From: Oxytricha trifallax
Lineage: Eukaryota > Ciliophora > Spirotrichea > Sporadotrichida > Oxytrichidae
Direction of reading: 5' to 3'
Length of the DNA: 64,000 nucleotides
NCBI GenBank assembly: GCA_000711775.1
Contig: ARYC01001129.1
Location: 1-64,000, forward strand
Shown piece after piece: positions 34,240 through 46,563 of the stretch. Position numbers and translations under genes: made by a program. The notes beneath the pieces were generated by a model that saw nothing but the letters and a program-made list of their open reading frames with translations, made no database searches and was not told the origin of the DNA. Within the stretch, counting starts at the first letter, position 1, and each line of letters begins with the position of its first letter.

Positions 34240-37200
34240 AAGTTGCTTTTTGATTTTTAGTAGTAGTAAAGTAATCTATTAAAAAGCAACCTACTAAGAA
34301 TTATAATAATTATGAGAATTAATAATAAATAAATTTTAATTTCATTAATCTCCTATTCTAACAGCTATTTTTCTTTATTAACTAGCAATAATTATAAAAA
34401 AGAGATACTTAAAGATTTGGAAATTTGATCTCCCAATACTTTGATTGGTAGATTAATTGATCGATTGATGTTTTTTTTTTCTCAGAAAATTAAGAAGGTT
34501 TTTTATTAAATGTATAAATATTCATCATTTGGTTTCTTTTAGAAAGAATTAGATTGACCTAATTATTCCAACATTATTTTATTATACGTAATTAACGTTA
34601 TTTTTAAAGGCCCCCCCCTTACATAATCTTAACAAATTCAATTATTTCTCTGGGTTATTCTCACTTTTTTATTCTTCTACCTCTACAAATATTTTGAATT
34701 TATTTTATGATAATGATAAGCATTAACCATTTATAAATCATTTGATACAGCTTCCATTTTCAGCATATTTGTGAGACTTATATAGATCTCCATTTTTAGT
34801 TATTCCAAATTTAATTTCTTTGCTGTGAAGTTCGCAAAGAGGGCAGGTTTAACCTCCACGTTCTCATTAATATTCTTCTAATTTTACAAATTAAATATAT
34901 AATAATCATATTTTGAGTATTTTACAAGTGAGCACTACTTGAATATTGTTAATAACCTACAACATTGGAAAAATAGAATGCTTTCTATTACTCGATAAAT
35001 CATCAATATATTCAAGTTTATTTCTACAAGAATTAAAAAGTAGATTTTTATGAATTGATGATTACTTTCAAATTGTAGAGAAGTAAAGTAAAACAGAAAA
35101 ATGATATTAGGTATATAGTGAATAACCTTGCTAATTCAAGAAATTAATACTTTCCAAATAAATAATGTATTATCCGAAGAGCTCATATTACTAAGAAATG
35201 AGGTTCAAATTCTTTAAATATAATATTAATGGCGCCTATTAGATTATTTTGGCTAGCTCTAGTTGGTTAAACACTTATTTGTAAATTTAATTATTAAATT
35301 ATTTATTTATATATTCTATTATTCAGATCATTTCAATTAATTCAAATTGTTTTATCTGATATGTTAATTTGTTTTCATGTTGTATATGTCATTTTCGTAG
35401 CAAACTTATGCTTGATAAATAATTTAAATGATCCAATATTTTTGATAAACCTAGTTTTGATTTATATATAATTACATGTCAAATTTAAAGTAATATTTAC
35501 TTTGATTTATATTAATAATGACGTAATTAAAACATCATTAGAATGACTAAACAAAAACAAGCTACCAAAAGTTTGTTACTTAATTGAATTAAAATTTAAA
35601 TTGTGTATCGATATATTGTTCATTAAAGTTCAACAAATATGTTCAACAATTATGTTATAAGTTCTGTGTATAGAGTAATATTTAATATTTTATTATTATT
35701 CCTATTTAATCCAAGATTAAATTACAATATAACTGTCAATTGTTTAAGAATGAGTAGTTGATGTATTGTCTATGATCTGAAGATTTTAAAGATTAACACA
35801 TCAGTAAATTAAAATTTAGCATCATCTTATCTGTGCACCAAGACCTTAGAATATCTAGGGTACACATAGTACAATTTTAGGTAAACTTGTTAAGAAAACT
35901 TCAAAAAACACTTAATGACACCACTAATTCTATAAAAAGTAAATTATTGGTCTATTCATAGGAATTACTGTATAAGGCATTTTAAAATAATGGAGAGATA
36001 AAGAAATATTATTCTTAGAAATTTAAATAAGTTTTCATTTTCTTACATTTTATAGCATAGCACCGCTTTCATTAACTCACCATTACATAATACTTAAAAG
36101 CAACACTTGAATGGTTCATAAATCACAGAGAAAGCACAAACCATCACACATGAATAGAGAGTTTTCTTTAAGCAACTGGTTGTTACTACCAAAGACTTGA
36201 CTCCCCGTAATCTTCTCTTCAGTGGCTTTTCATGTTTAAAAAGCTCTATCAAGAATCAATTATTGATATTTTTACAAAAGAATTAAAAGCATATATCATT
36301 AATCTCTATATATAAGTTCTAAATTTAAGACAATGTTTAGATCTCATGCAAGAAACATAAGAATGTAGTTATTGAGAAAAAAACAAAAAATAGACAGGAA
36401 AATCAAAGAAAACAACTGAATTTGCAGAGAATGAAGGATTCAATTTATAATAGCTTAACGTTTATTTCATAGCTCATGGTCATGTCCCTTGTTATATGTA
36501 TTTAAACACTGAATTGATAAATAATAAAGGCTTATATAATGTATTATGAAATAAGTTTAGATTAATTTAATAAATAAAAGAAATCAATGATAGATGTTAA
36601 ATTGGAATTATTGCAAAATAAATTGCACATAATAATTCATTTTTGAATTAATTGTTTGATTTTGATGAGGGATTACTAATTTACTAAATAGGTAATTTAT
36701 TAATTTAGAGTCATTAGGTCAAATCAAAATTATCATTTAATTATCTTTATTATTTGAAAAATAATAATCGTCTATATAAAACTGGACAATTTATATCAAG
36801 ATAATAATGTGAATTTGACTTAGAATAATAAGCAAACTTATTTGCTTAACAGTTACGAATATGTTTGTATAATTAAATTATTTTAATTCAAGTTGAAGAA
36901 AAATTTTCTATGAACCTTCAAATGTAAATTGAGCCATTTTAATATTGATATTACTAAATTTCTAGGAGTTAAGTCACTTTCATAAAACTCCAAAATGTTT
37001 CTTCTTACTTATCTGAGGAAGTGTTTTTGTTAAATCCTGACAAGTATCATTCAATTTTACAATGTCTCTGTGATAACTATGTTGTAGTTAATCTGTTTTC
37101 AATCCACTTAGAAATATTCAATCATATTAAATTTAAATTAATTTCATATGTCTTTCAAGAAAATGCCAGAATGTGAATTTGAAATTTAACCCAATCTACC

Positions 37201-39770
37201 CATTATATTCATATATGATAACATACCATTTCTTGACCAAATACATGTTGTACCTATGGTGATAAAATTTATTGTAGTTTTCTAGATACCGGAGAAGTGA
37301 CGTGAAAAAATAAAATGTTGAAAGCATATTATAGAAAACTTAATAATCCAATTTATTTTATTTTAAAATAAATGGGATATAATTTCTTTATATTTAAAAG
37401 AGTATTCTTGATTTAATGTTTATATCTTTTAAGAATGGGGAGTTATTATAAAATCTATGTCTATTAGTATGGAAAGGAAATAAAAACTAATTTCCTATGA
37501 ATACAGTTAGTTGCGAGATAGATTATAACTTTTTTCTTCTATGAATTTATCGTTAGCATCGGCCAATATTATTTCAGTCTATTATAAACAAAAGAGAACA
37601 CATATCATTTGGTGTGCTCTATGATATAAGTAGTCATTACGTTTCTATATTCCTTAGAATGTAATTTGGCATTCTCAATAAAATCATCCCATGACTACTT
37701 CAAAAATTAATTTTTTGTAAACTGAAAATTTCGGGCAAAACATCTTAATTTGTCCTTGAACTCATGAATATTTTTGAAATCAAAGCATTGAGTAATAAAG
37801 TTTACTTATTAATCGTAATTGATGATTAATACAAATAAATTTAAGGGTTCTCTACTTCATTACTCTTAGAAAATTGTCTTTATCGACTGCAAATACTATA
37901 TTATTTGTAAATATATTAATGTTTTTATTCGAACAATTATGTTTTACTTAAATTTAAACATTTTAGTAGCTTTATTTCATAGTATGAGTAAAAAATATAG
38001 CGATTTTAACGACCAAAAATTGTAAAACTCTTCTTAATTGTATTTAATAACCTTCCCACATTAGATTAAATAGGTGTAATAAATGTGTGGTAGTTATATG
38101 CATTTATCCCCATAATCTACCCATTAATGGGAAGTTTATTTTTGAAAATTAAACTATTTTGCTCAAATTATTTATCTGTTAGTAATATCTATTTAAGTGA
38201 TTATTTTTTTAGGAGTTTTATCCTTAATTTACCTTTTCTTCAGCAGTATATTTTCTCAAAGTAAAGTTCAATGTTTGATCATCGAGATCCCAAATATCAA
38301 AGCCAAAATCAGTTTTTATTGACTAGTAGAACTTATTTATATTTACTATTGATTGTTTTTTAATCAAGATTGTTATAGGTGTGATGCACGACGCATTTTC
38401 TATGCAACACTAATTTCATATTTAATTAATTTTAATATATTTTTTGTTACATTCCTTATTATTTTAAACTGTTGAATTTATTTATATATATATTATTATT
38501 TAAAAATATTATGATCGATTATATACTCGAAAACTCAAACATCCCCCTGAGTGTATAAATTATTGTCCTTATAGTTATATAATCAAAATATAATATATAT
38601 TTTTCCTAAATTAAAAATAAAATTTATGATTAATTAAAATCTAATTAACTAAACCACAATGAGAAGGAAGCTACTAATTTAATTGAAAGAGATGAAGAAA
38701 AGATTAAAAATATATGAACTCTATACTATTTAAAAACTATGTTTATATATCTCAAGAGATTTAAATTTTTTAAATCAGAATGTGTATTTGGTTAGTTGAA
38801 AATATGACAAAATAATTGGTAAATTTGTGGATAAGAAAGACAATAGCTGACAATTTAAAGCATTTTATTAATGAATACATAACATTATAGAAGAAATGAT
38901 AGTCACACATAGAAATAATAATTATAAAGTAGGCTGTTAACTATTAACAGTAAAATTAATGATTTAACAAAAATCTATTGATTATATATTTGTGTATTGA
39001 GCTTTGGAGTGGTTGAACTTAAAGTTAACCAATAAATGTTAATAAAATAAATAGAATGATGAGCAAAGCAAATAAAAAGAAAAATGGCAAAACTGAGAGA
39101 TAAGATAAAAGGATTGTTAGTAAAAAAAAGTGTTTATATTAAATTAAACAACACAAATTATTGAATATTCAACATAGGCGATTTCTAGTTTTAGTGGATT
39201 ATTTTAAATATTAAAATAATAAATGCTAATATTATTGAATTTTAATCTTATTATATTATGTCTACAACAAATCACTCTAGTTAATAGGCCATTTAAGAAT
39301 ATCTTTTATTTAAAAATTTTTGCCAAATTTTTTTTATTTTTAATATAATAATTAATTAAACTAATTGCTACATAAAACCATACCTCAAAGAGTTTTAGTT
39401 TAAACTATTTGTGAAATTACGCAGATTTAAAATTAATTAGATAAAAAATCATCATGATAAATTTTACTATCATACAATATTTCTTTAGATTGCTCATAAA
39501 TTATCATTTTAAATAAAAATATCATATTAAAATTTGATGAAGCAGTTGAAAAGAGATTGAAAATGAAGTATCTGTCAATTTTTGCACTGAATTGTTAGAT
39601 AAGGAAATCCATCTAAGAAGATTGCTAAATATATTATAAATTACAGATAAGGAACCTTAAATGTTGATTGGAGTCAGGCCTTTACTTATAGAAATCATAG
39701 TAGTATGACTAATGATTTCAAGTTAAATGTCTCCTAGAGTAAAAATCTTGAACAATTCTTAAATCATTCC
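34240..39770. other. Long AT-rich stretch, one weak ORF
   Basis: About 5.5 kb at roughly 20% GC. With TGA as sole stop, a 206-codon frame opens at ATG 37764 and ends at TGA 38382 (KHFSSFISQYEQKIQRFQRP, then SSMFDHRDPKYQSQNQF), but open runs of this length are expected by chance here. A slightly GC-richer patch at 36100-36240 shows nothing recognisable. No repeats shared with the rest of the window were found. Confidence 0.3.
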
Positions 39771-39779
39771 ACTTGATGG

Positions 39780-40589
39780 GCTTAATATTTATTATCGAGT
39801 TTAATTTTCTGCTCTTTAAATATCTCTTGATTTAGTTAATTCTATCACATTGTCTTTTATGGAAAATTGTCTCAGCATTAGCCATTCGACACATTTTGAA
39901 TTTTAGTATTGCAATCGAAATTAGGGACATATCAACCCAGATAATCGAACATTTAGATTTTCCAAAAGACTCCATAGCATTTCTAGGATGCCATTTAGTA
40001 TTCCATTTCTTGCGATGCATTATATTTGAAGCATTACTTTTTACCAGATATTTTACTCTTTGAGTCAGTGTTACATTCCTGTGAAGACTAATACGATTTG
40101 CTATTTGCCATAGTGCAAAGAGTCAGTGAGGAATCTCTTTTGATCTACAAAATATTAAGTAAGTTTCAAAGACTTATTATTATTATAGATTCACTTATCT
40201 CTGATCTAATCTGGAAAATCATTTTGTTTCATATTGACTATTTAAACATTGGTACTTCTATATCCCGTAATTCAGATCTTCGATTTTATTTGATCACAAC
40301 AAAGGAAAAAGGATCAAATACCAAAAGAGTCTATGTTGATAAATGCTAAGTAGATTCAAGATATCTGGTTTTTTAATCCCCAAGTTATTTTTATTACTCA
40401 TAATGCTTTAAATAACAAAATACTTGCCTCTCAACTGCTAAACAATCACAAGTATTTTCGGTTATGCAAGTGATATCCACATAAATACTTATTCATCTAA
40501 AGACAATGGTACTCTATAAGGGAAAGAGGATCACTGAAAATTATGAGGTGACCTGGAATTAAAGAAATCAACTATATTTGGGCTCCTGA
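39780..40589 (+). pseudogene. Coding-like fragment of about 260 codons, unidentified
   Basis: First part (about 39780-40060): IVSALAIRHILNFSIAIEIR, STQIIEHLDFPKDSIAFLGC, ending in a TGA after LLFTRYFTL. A shift near 40060 gives CEDQYDLLFAIVQRVSEESL, RNSDLRFYLITTKEKGSNTK and ENYEVTWNQRNQLYLGS, ending at TGA 40587. TAA/TAG are Gln in the second part. Purine-first pattern is good. The minus-strand standard ORF at 39832-40020 competes for the first part and I judge it a shadow. Family unknown. Confidence 0.4.
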
Positions 40590-41136
40590 ACAATAGTGTG
40601 ACAACGAAAAACCAGATATATATTCATTTTAAAAGTTATATGGAGGTCATTTTGTCAATTTCTTTAATTGTTCAAAAAATTGTACAGGGCTGAACTCTTC
40701 CTAGGCAGCATGCAGGTTTAAATTTATATTTTTAAAACAACGGGAAATTACGATTCTAGATATTTAGACCTCGCTGAACACGAATCTTGTATCAGAAATT
40801 ATTGATCTTCAAATGCGGAAAGATAGAAGCAAAATAAGTTAAAAATAATTTATTGAATGTATATAAGTGACATTGAATTTAATGATTTTCAAGGAAGCGT
40901 GAGAGGGGGTCAATGAAATTAATAAGGTGTTCTGAAATAAATAAATAAATATATTTGAGAGTTTTTACAAAATATAATTGTATTATGGAGCAAATTTAAA
41001 TTTTTTTAAAAATAGAATCTCGTTAATAATCACTGGAGCCATGTAGAAGTTGACATATGAAATGGTATTACAGTAATTAATAAACATGTTAAAGCTCCAA
41101 CTCTGATCTTCTCATACTCTGTGGCTTGATAGGTAT

Positions 41137-44100
41137 CAAAACCTCAAAACCCCCTAATGAATTTTATATGAATTCTGAGGTAATGCTAGGGATTAGGATT
41201 TATGCTTTATTAATTTCATATTCTATCTTTTTTCTTCTTTTTTCATTTAGTATTTACAGTTTATGTTGCTTGTATTTTACTATACACATTCTTTTAAATG
41301 TTACGTTCAAATTATTCCAATATAAAAATCTTAATGATATTAAAATGCTCGTTTGTTTTATTAATATTACTAAAATTGCATAGCTTTTTGAAGAATTCTA
41401 CTTTCCATATTTATAGTCTCCATTTTCATAATATTTAAACTGCTATTATAGTTTTGATACTTTAGGAGGTCCTTATAATTAGGTTCAAATTTTATTAGGA
41501 GCTTAAAACAATTTAATTTATTAGGTTAGGTTAACTAATTGAATTTTTAAACTTAGTTATTACTTCCTAATTTAACTAGAACATAATTAGGAGGTAATCC
41601 TAATTAAATTGATAATTAATTAGGTGATCTTTTAATAAATATTAATGGGAAAAATGTAAATCAATTCTCATGAACTTCGTGAATACTCCAACATCTTTCT
41701 CCATATTGTTAATTAAGTTGACTTCCTTTAGGATACAAATATTTAATAGGCGCTTAATATAATAATAATCTTAGAAATCATTAATATTAAACCAATTGAT
41801 AATGATTCTTATATTTAATGTAATTCAAATTTTTATTTTTGATGAATTTTCACTAAAGTTAAATTAGTGTAATTCATATATAATTAAAATTTATTTTATT
41901 TAATATGTTTCAATGATATTTGTAGCTATAATAACATATATTTTTATACTTAATGTTTATTAATTGGACAAATTTAATTATTCAAATTATAAATTTTAAG
42001 ATTTTAATTCTTTTAATAGTAACTAAAGTTAATTTATAATAATTGATAATAGTTCATAAAGACTTATCACTTATCTTAGTTCTTTATAGATTTTTCTAAC
42101 ATCTTCTATAAATTTTAAGGATTCTTAAATCCTTAAAATAATAGTAATGTGCTGATAAAAACTTATAATATTTGATAAAAAAAGGAATCTATAAAGTCTA
42201 TTTGTATTTAATCATAATTCTAAAAGGACTTTTTAATATTTCTATATAGAATTTTTAGATTCTTTAATTAATGAATATAAAAGTAGTTATTTATAATTAA
42301 CATTTTATATCATTGAATTTTAAATTAACTATTATACTTTAAATTTCATTAATATATACAACTTATAAGCATAATTAATTTATGCATGTTATTATCATAA
42401 AAACAGGCCAGAAATATGAGGTTTACAGCTAAAATAAGTATATTTTTATCCTTTTCAACACATCTTAAAAAATAATTGGGTCTTTAAAAGAATAGCATAA
42501 AGGTTCACTAACAATAAAAATGTAGAAATTAAGCTTTCGATTAAAATATCGATGAATGCATTATTTTAAGGTTGAAATACAATTTTGTTCATGCTTCCAA
42601 AAATGGGTAGAATAGAGTTTAATATTTCTAAAATATCACTCATTTCTCTAGTATATTTGCCTTAGATCTTAGAAAAACCTTATACTTCCTCCAAGTTGTC
42701 TTAAATATAAATTTTTTTAATAAAATTAGCATTTTATATGATAGAATAATGCAAAAATATAATACCTTTTTAATTGAAACAAATTTTATATAATAAATAT
42801 TATAAAAATGGGAATTAAGCTCTATTTATAATTAATGACATAATGAATGCCATGAAACTGAGAGGAGCTTCATTATAAGAATAAATCGAGCAAAGAAACA
42901 TTTTGATTCATCACATACAGAGTTATTGACTTCAGAAATACCGTGCAAGATGGAGTTCAGAGGGTATAGATGGTTAAATTCTGGGAATATTTGCACATTA
43001 CTCTATTGGACTGTTGAGATATTGCCTATGATGGATGGCGACAGACGAGATACAATTTGTCCAAGGTTAATCGAGCCAACAAGTAGCATTACGGGGAGTA
43101 AATTCTGCCCAAAAGTATTCAGTCAAAATTCTTTTGAATGTGTGCCAGTTTACTAAAAATGCTCATTTCACAAAATAGTAACATAAGACACAATGCATTA
43201 AAATCCCCGTGAGAACTTCTGCGGGAGTAACTAAGTAGCCAGGACTCGGATATTCACAATATTCTTACGTAGATATAATTTGACATCTACTGATACAAGA
43301 CTCTATAGACAGCGTCATTTTACTATTGATGGTATAAGAAGTCACACTAGGTATTGCAATTAGATTCTCAGGCTCGAAAATTTTCTTAGGGGCTGTAACT
43401 AGTTACACAAACTTTGTAACTAGTCACACTAAAGGATATATCTATTTATACCGGCAAAAATGTCTAGATACATTAGGATGCAACTGTGCTCAACAAGAAG
43501 AATCGCAGGAATGTCTCTTGCCAGGGCCATTAAGTCTCTACTGTGCTAGTTATTTATGGGAGTATCAGTATTTCGTGACCATTGATACTTATTTGGGAAA
43601 CGTGTATTATTATTAGTAATTGGATCTTCAGCATCCATAAGAATCTAGGCTAAATTCTTTTGTACAAAATTTACTCCCTTTACGACACCTCGGTATCTCA
43701 AGTAACTATAATTTGCTACTAACTTTGCTTATTAAGACTATCGCAAGACAATTTCCTTATGATACGATATTTGAATGAGCGATTCCTTCTTGAATTGAGG
43801 AGCATATTGAATTAGAGTGTATTAAAGACCAGGACTGCGAACACATAAAAGTATCGCTGATTAATAAGTTTCTAACGTGATGCAAGTTACAAATGTAGAT
43901 ATACCTCATCTGATTGAACCACACTTTGTGTAATTACCATTTTTTACATATATGTTATATAAAAATTTGTTTCAATTGATAAAATATTGTAAAATGTAAT
44001 TAGGTATTAATTTTTTGGAAAGTTATTTTGAAAAAATAGTCAAGAAATACAAATAAGTCGAATGGTCATATTGATAGTTTATAAAAAATGAAAAACGATT

Positions 44101-44327
44101 AAAAAAAAACAATATTTAAAAATTTAACTTTCATTACTAAGACTATCAAAGATATGACTAAACATATTAACTCAAAAGCTGTGAATAAAAAATTTAATGT
44201 ATAAATATTTATAATATTCTTAACAAGCACAATAATGATGTACCAATATTCTGGATAACCCTAATTCCTAACATTACCCTTATCAGTCAAAAGCATATAA
44301 AACTCATTAAAGGGTTTTGGGGTTTTG
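41137..44327. mobile_element. 3.19-kb transposon with telomere-repeat inverted ends (telomere-bearing-element-like)
   Basis: The left end begins CAAAACCTCAAAACCCC and the right end, reverse-complemented, CAAAACCCCAAAACCCT. The two ends agree at 30 of the first 34 positions, both continuing TAATGA(A/G)TTTTATATG. After a short gap they agree again over GGTAATG(C/T)TAGG(G/A)ATTAGG. Hypotrich telomere-bearing elements are known to have inverted repeats starting with C4A4 telomeric sequence and ANT target sites. The right flank here is ACT; the left is TAT, so the duplication is not conserved. At 3.2 kb it is shorter than the roughly 4-kb family members. No transposase motif was recognised inside; it carries the Cys-rich ORF at 42850-43780. 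Confidence 0.8.
42850..43780 (+). pseudogene. Cys-rich coding region inside the telomere-bearing-like element
   Basis: GC rises to about 38%. Frame 2 from about 42926 to 43440 has no TGA and reads MMDGDRRDTICPRLIEPTSS, SKFCPKVFSQNSFECVPVYQ and HTRYCNQILRLENFLRGCNQ. Near 43440 the frame shifts to CLDTLGCNCAQQEESQECLL and YCASYLWEYQYFVTIDTYLG, finishing at a TGA at about 43779 after QFPYDTIFE. An alternative frame 1 reading (WDIAYDGWRQTRYNLSKVNR) also looks possible for the first half, so the frame choice is not certain. The Cys spacing suggests zinc binding or an extracellular protein. It could be a transposon accessory protein; no match to a known family from memory. Confidence 0.4.
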
Positions 44328-45330
44328 ACTGATATCAAGAGACCCTCAAACGGTGACAAGTTCAAGAAATACTAATTCTTCCAATGCTAGATGAGGTTTC
44401 CTTTTCGATTAAATTTTAATTCAATGCTGATGTTAATAGAACTCAGTCAAAATATAAATTTTGAAATTATATTGATAGTTAAATATAAAATAGGCTATTT
44501 AGGACGTTTATTATTATAGCAATATATTTAATGGAAAATATTAAAAATACTTTAGTTCATCACTTACCATATCTATAAGCCTTTTAATTTCAATCTAAAT
44601 AACAATCTTTAAATTTATATGTTACTATTACTTTTAATTTTGCCTCAATCATATAAATTTGTTAAATACTAAATTATATACCATTATTACGAAAATTCAT
44701 TCTAATTCCAAATTGACAATTTTTAAATTTCCCAGAATCGTAAGAATTAGTCTAATTTACTTTAAAACTTTACAATATTAATTTAGTATTATTGAAATCT
44801 TTTTAAATAAATGAGAATAACATTAACATGGAGGATACATATTAATATTCCTATAAAGAGTGAATATTGTATTTTCTTATGAACTATTTATAAACGATAA
44901 ATTTAAATTATACTAATTGCATTAGTGTAATCAGTTAGAAACAAATTAAGTTAACTAGCATCGCATATAAATGAATAATTATTCAAAACAAACGATTCTT
45001 AGAAAAAAGAAACAATATATAAATATCATAATTTTTTTTTAAATGAAGAAGTTAAAGTTTGGTAGAAAATGCATTTATCGTAAAGGATTTAGGAAATATT
45101 TTAACAAAGATAGAATTTTATAGAAAAATTATTCATATATTTTGGATCATATATTGGTTAAAGAGAGGCCAAAAGAAGCTTAATAATAACAAATAATTTA
45201 AGATTTGAAATTTTTGCTGAGAATACGATATTAAATAGCCATACTTAAATGAAGATATTCTTAATGGAATATTAAGGAGAAATTTGGTTAGTTTAAAAAT
45301 CATAGAGTACTGAATAATATTAAATTAGAA
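44328..45330. other. AT-rich stretch without recognisable features
   Basis: One kilobase of low-GC DNA between the telomere-bearing-like element and the GC-rich island. Nothing supported. Confidence 0.45.
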
Positions 45331-45339
45331 AGTTAATTG

Positions 45340-45915
45340 CTAGGTGAGGTACCAATCTCACTTAGGACTTTCTAATAGAGCTTTCTATTATACTAAGGCC
45401 TACCGAGGGCAGGTAGGGGGTTGCTGGGCGCAACGCATTAGGGACCAGTCGGCGGGGTTCAATCTGTCAGCTACACTCCTCGAGTGGGCTGGATACAAGG
45501 ATTTCTCAACATTAGATGAGTTTGCCTGGCTTGAGTTTAGCTTCCTAGGTAATAGGGAGCAGGATGAAGGTACACTCTGCCTTCAAAAGTGAGAAGACAA
45601 AAATCAATGAAGCCAACGATAAAGATTTTTCTCCCACACCAGGTGAGGGTGCTGAAGCTACCACAGCGAAAGGATAGGGATTATGTTTCCCAGCAGCGGT
45701 GGGGCCGGTAAGCGTTTTTCTCCACTCCCTGTCATCTAGTTGAATTCTACGAGCTCTGTCCCCGGGTTATAACTGGTTGACATCTTGATTTGGGAGGAGA
45801 CTAGGTGATAGCGAGAAAGGTTTTTTCGGAGTTTACTACTTTATGACTGCCATTGCCATGTCACGGAATTGCCACGTCAACTCACTCAGATACGTCTACG
45901 TCACGACTAACATTG
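45340..45915 (+). pseudogene. GC-rich coding island, unidentified
   Basis: Abrupt rise to nearly 50% GC. Frame 2 at 45344-45592 reads YRGQVGGCWAQRIRDQSAGF, LLEWAGYKDFSTLDEFAWLE, FLGNREQDEGTLCLQK and meets a TGA. An overlapping frame then gives FKSEKTKINEANDKDFSPTP and GEGAEATTAKG. So coding seems to pass through a frameshift near 45585. The last part (45840-45910) has repeated CACG words and no clear frame. The sharp composition change resembles the 12.6-14.0 kb island and suggests a macronuclear-type gene segment or captured gene. Confidence 0.4.
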
Positions 45916-46265
45916 ATGGTTAGATTTTAGTATTAAACAGTGATATGTTAAATTTATTTGATTTCAATCATTAATCATCATCATCATAGAATACTGAATT
46001 TGATAATATTACTCATTAATGTAAATTAATAATAATTGAATAGTTTTTAAATGTATATTTATTTGGAAGACTACCTTATTATGTAAAAACATTAGGGAGT
46101 CTTTATTTGAGTAAAAACACATAGGCATTAAACATCATTTTACATATGGGTAAAATGGATGTATAGTTAACATAAAAAAATTATTGGAAAAATAATGGAA
46201 TTTAATAAGAATATTTTTTACTGGTAACTACTTAAACCAATTTAAGTAGAATTCATGTGTTAAAT

Positions 46266-46553
46266 ATGTCTAAAAGAACATATAATAAACACAAGAAAGA
46301 ATAGCAGGAAATAATGGTAGTATATTTTCTTGGTTTAATTGCATGTGACAGCTAAATATTAAAATAGTAAATAAATTATTATTTACTAGGATAAGAATTA
46401 ATATCTCTTAAAAGTATAGTTTGTAGGTTGCCAATCAAAATGTTTGATTATATATTCAAAAAGTTTAAAACTCAAATCATAAACTAATGTAATTAGTTTA
46501 ATAAAAAAGATAAATTGTTAGAATTAACAAATGCCGTTAATGAACATAGATGA
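46266..46553 (+). CDS. 95-codon ciliate-code ORF next to a transposon insertion
   Basis: An ATG at 46266 and a TGA at 46551 bound one uninterrupted frame with several TAA/TAG as Gln. It starts MSKRTYNKHKKEQQEIMVVY and ends KDKLLELTNAVNEHR. The charged ends and hydrophobic middle look natural. The DNA transposon at 46564 is inserted 10 bases after its TGA, and coding-like sequence in a matching style follows beyond the transposon (48435 on). It may therefore be the N-terminal part of a longer gene cut by the insertion. GC is low, so chance is not excluded. Confidence 0.35.
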
Positions 46554-46555
46554 AT

Positions 46556-46563
46556 AAATGTTT
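46556..46563. repeat. Target-site duplication, left copy
   Basis: AAATGTTT directly before the transposon, repeated exactly at 48330-48337 directly after it. Confidence 0.85.

Noticed and set aside
39832..40020. 62-residue minus-strand ORF
   Set aside because: The plus-strand frame has better acidic content and purine-first pattern and continues as coding to 40587.
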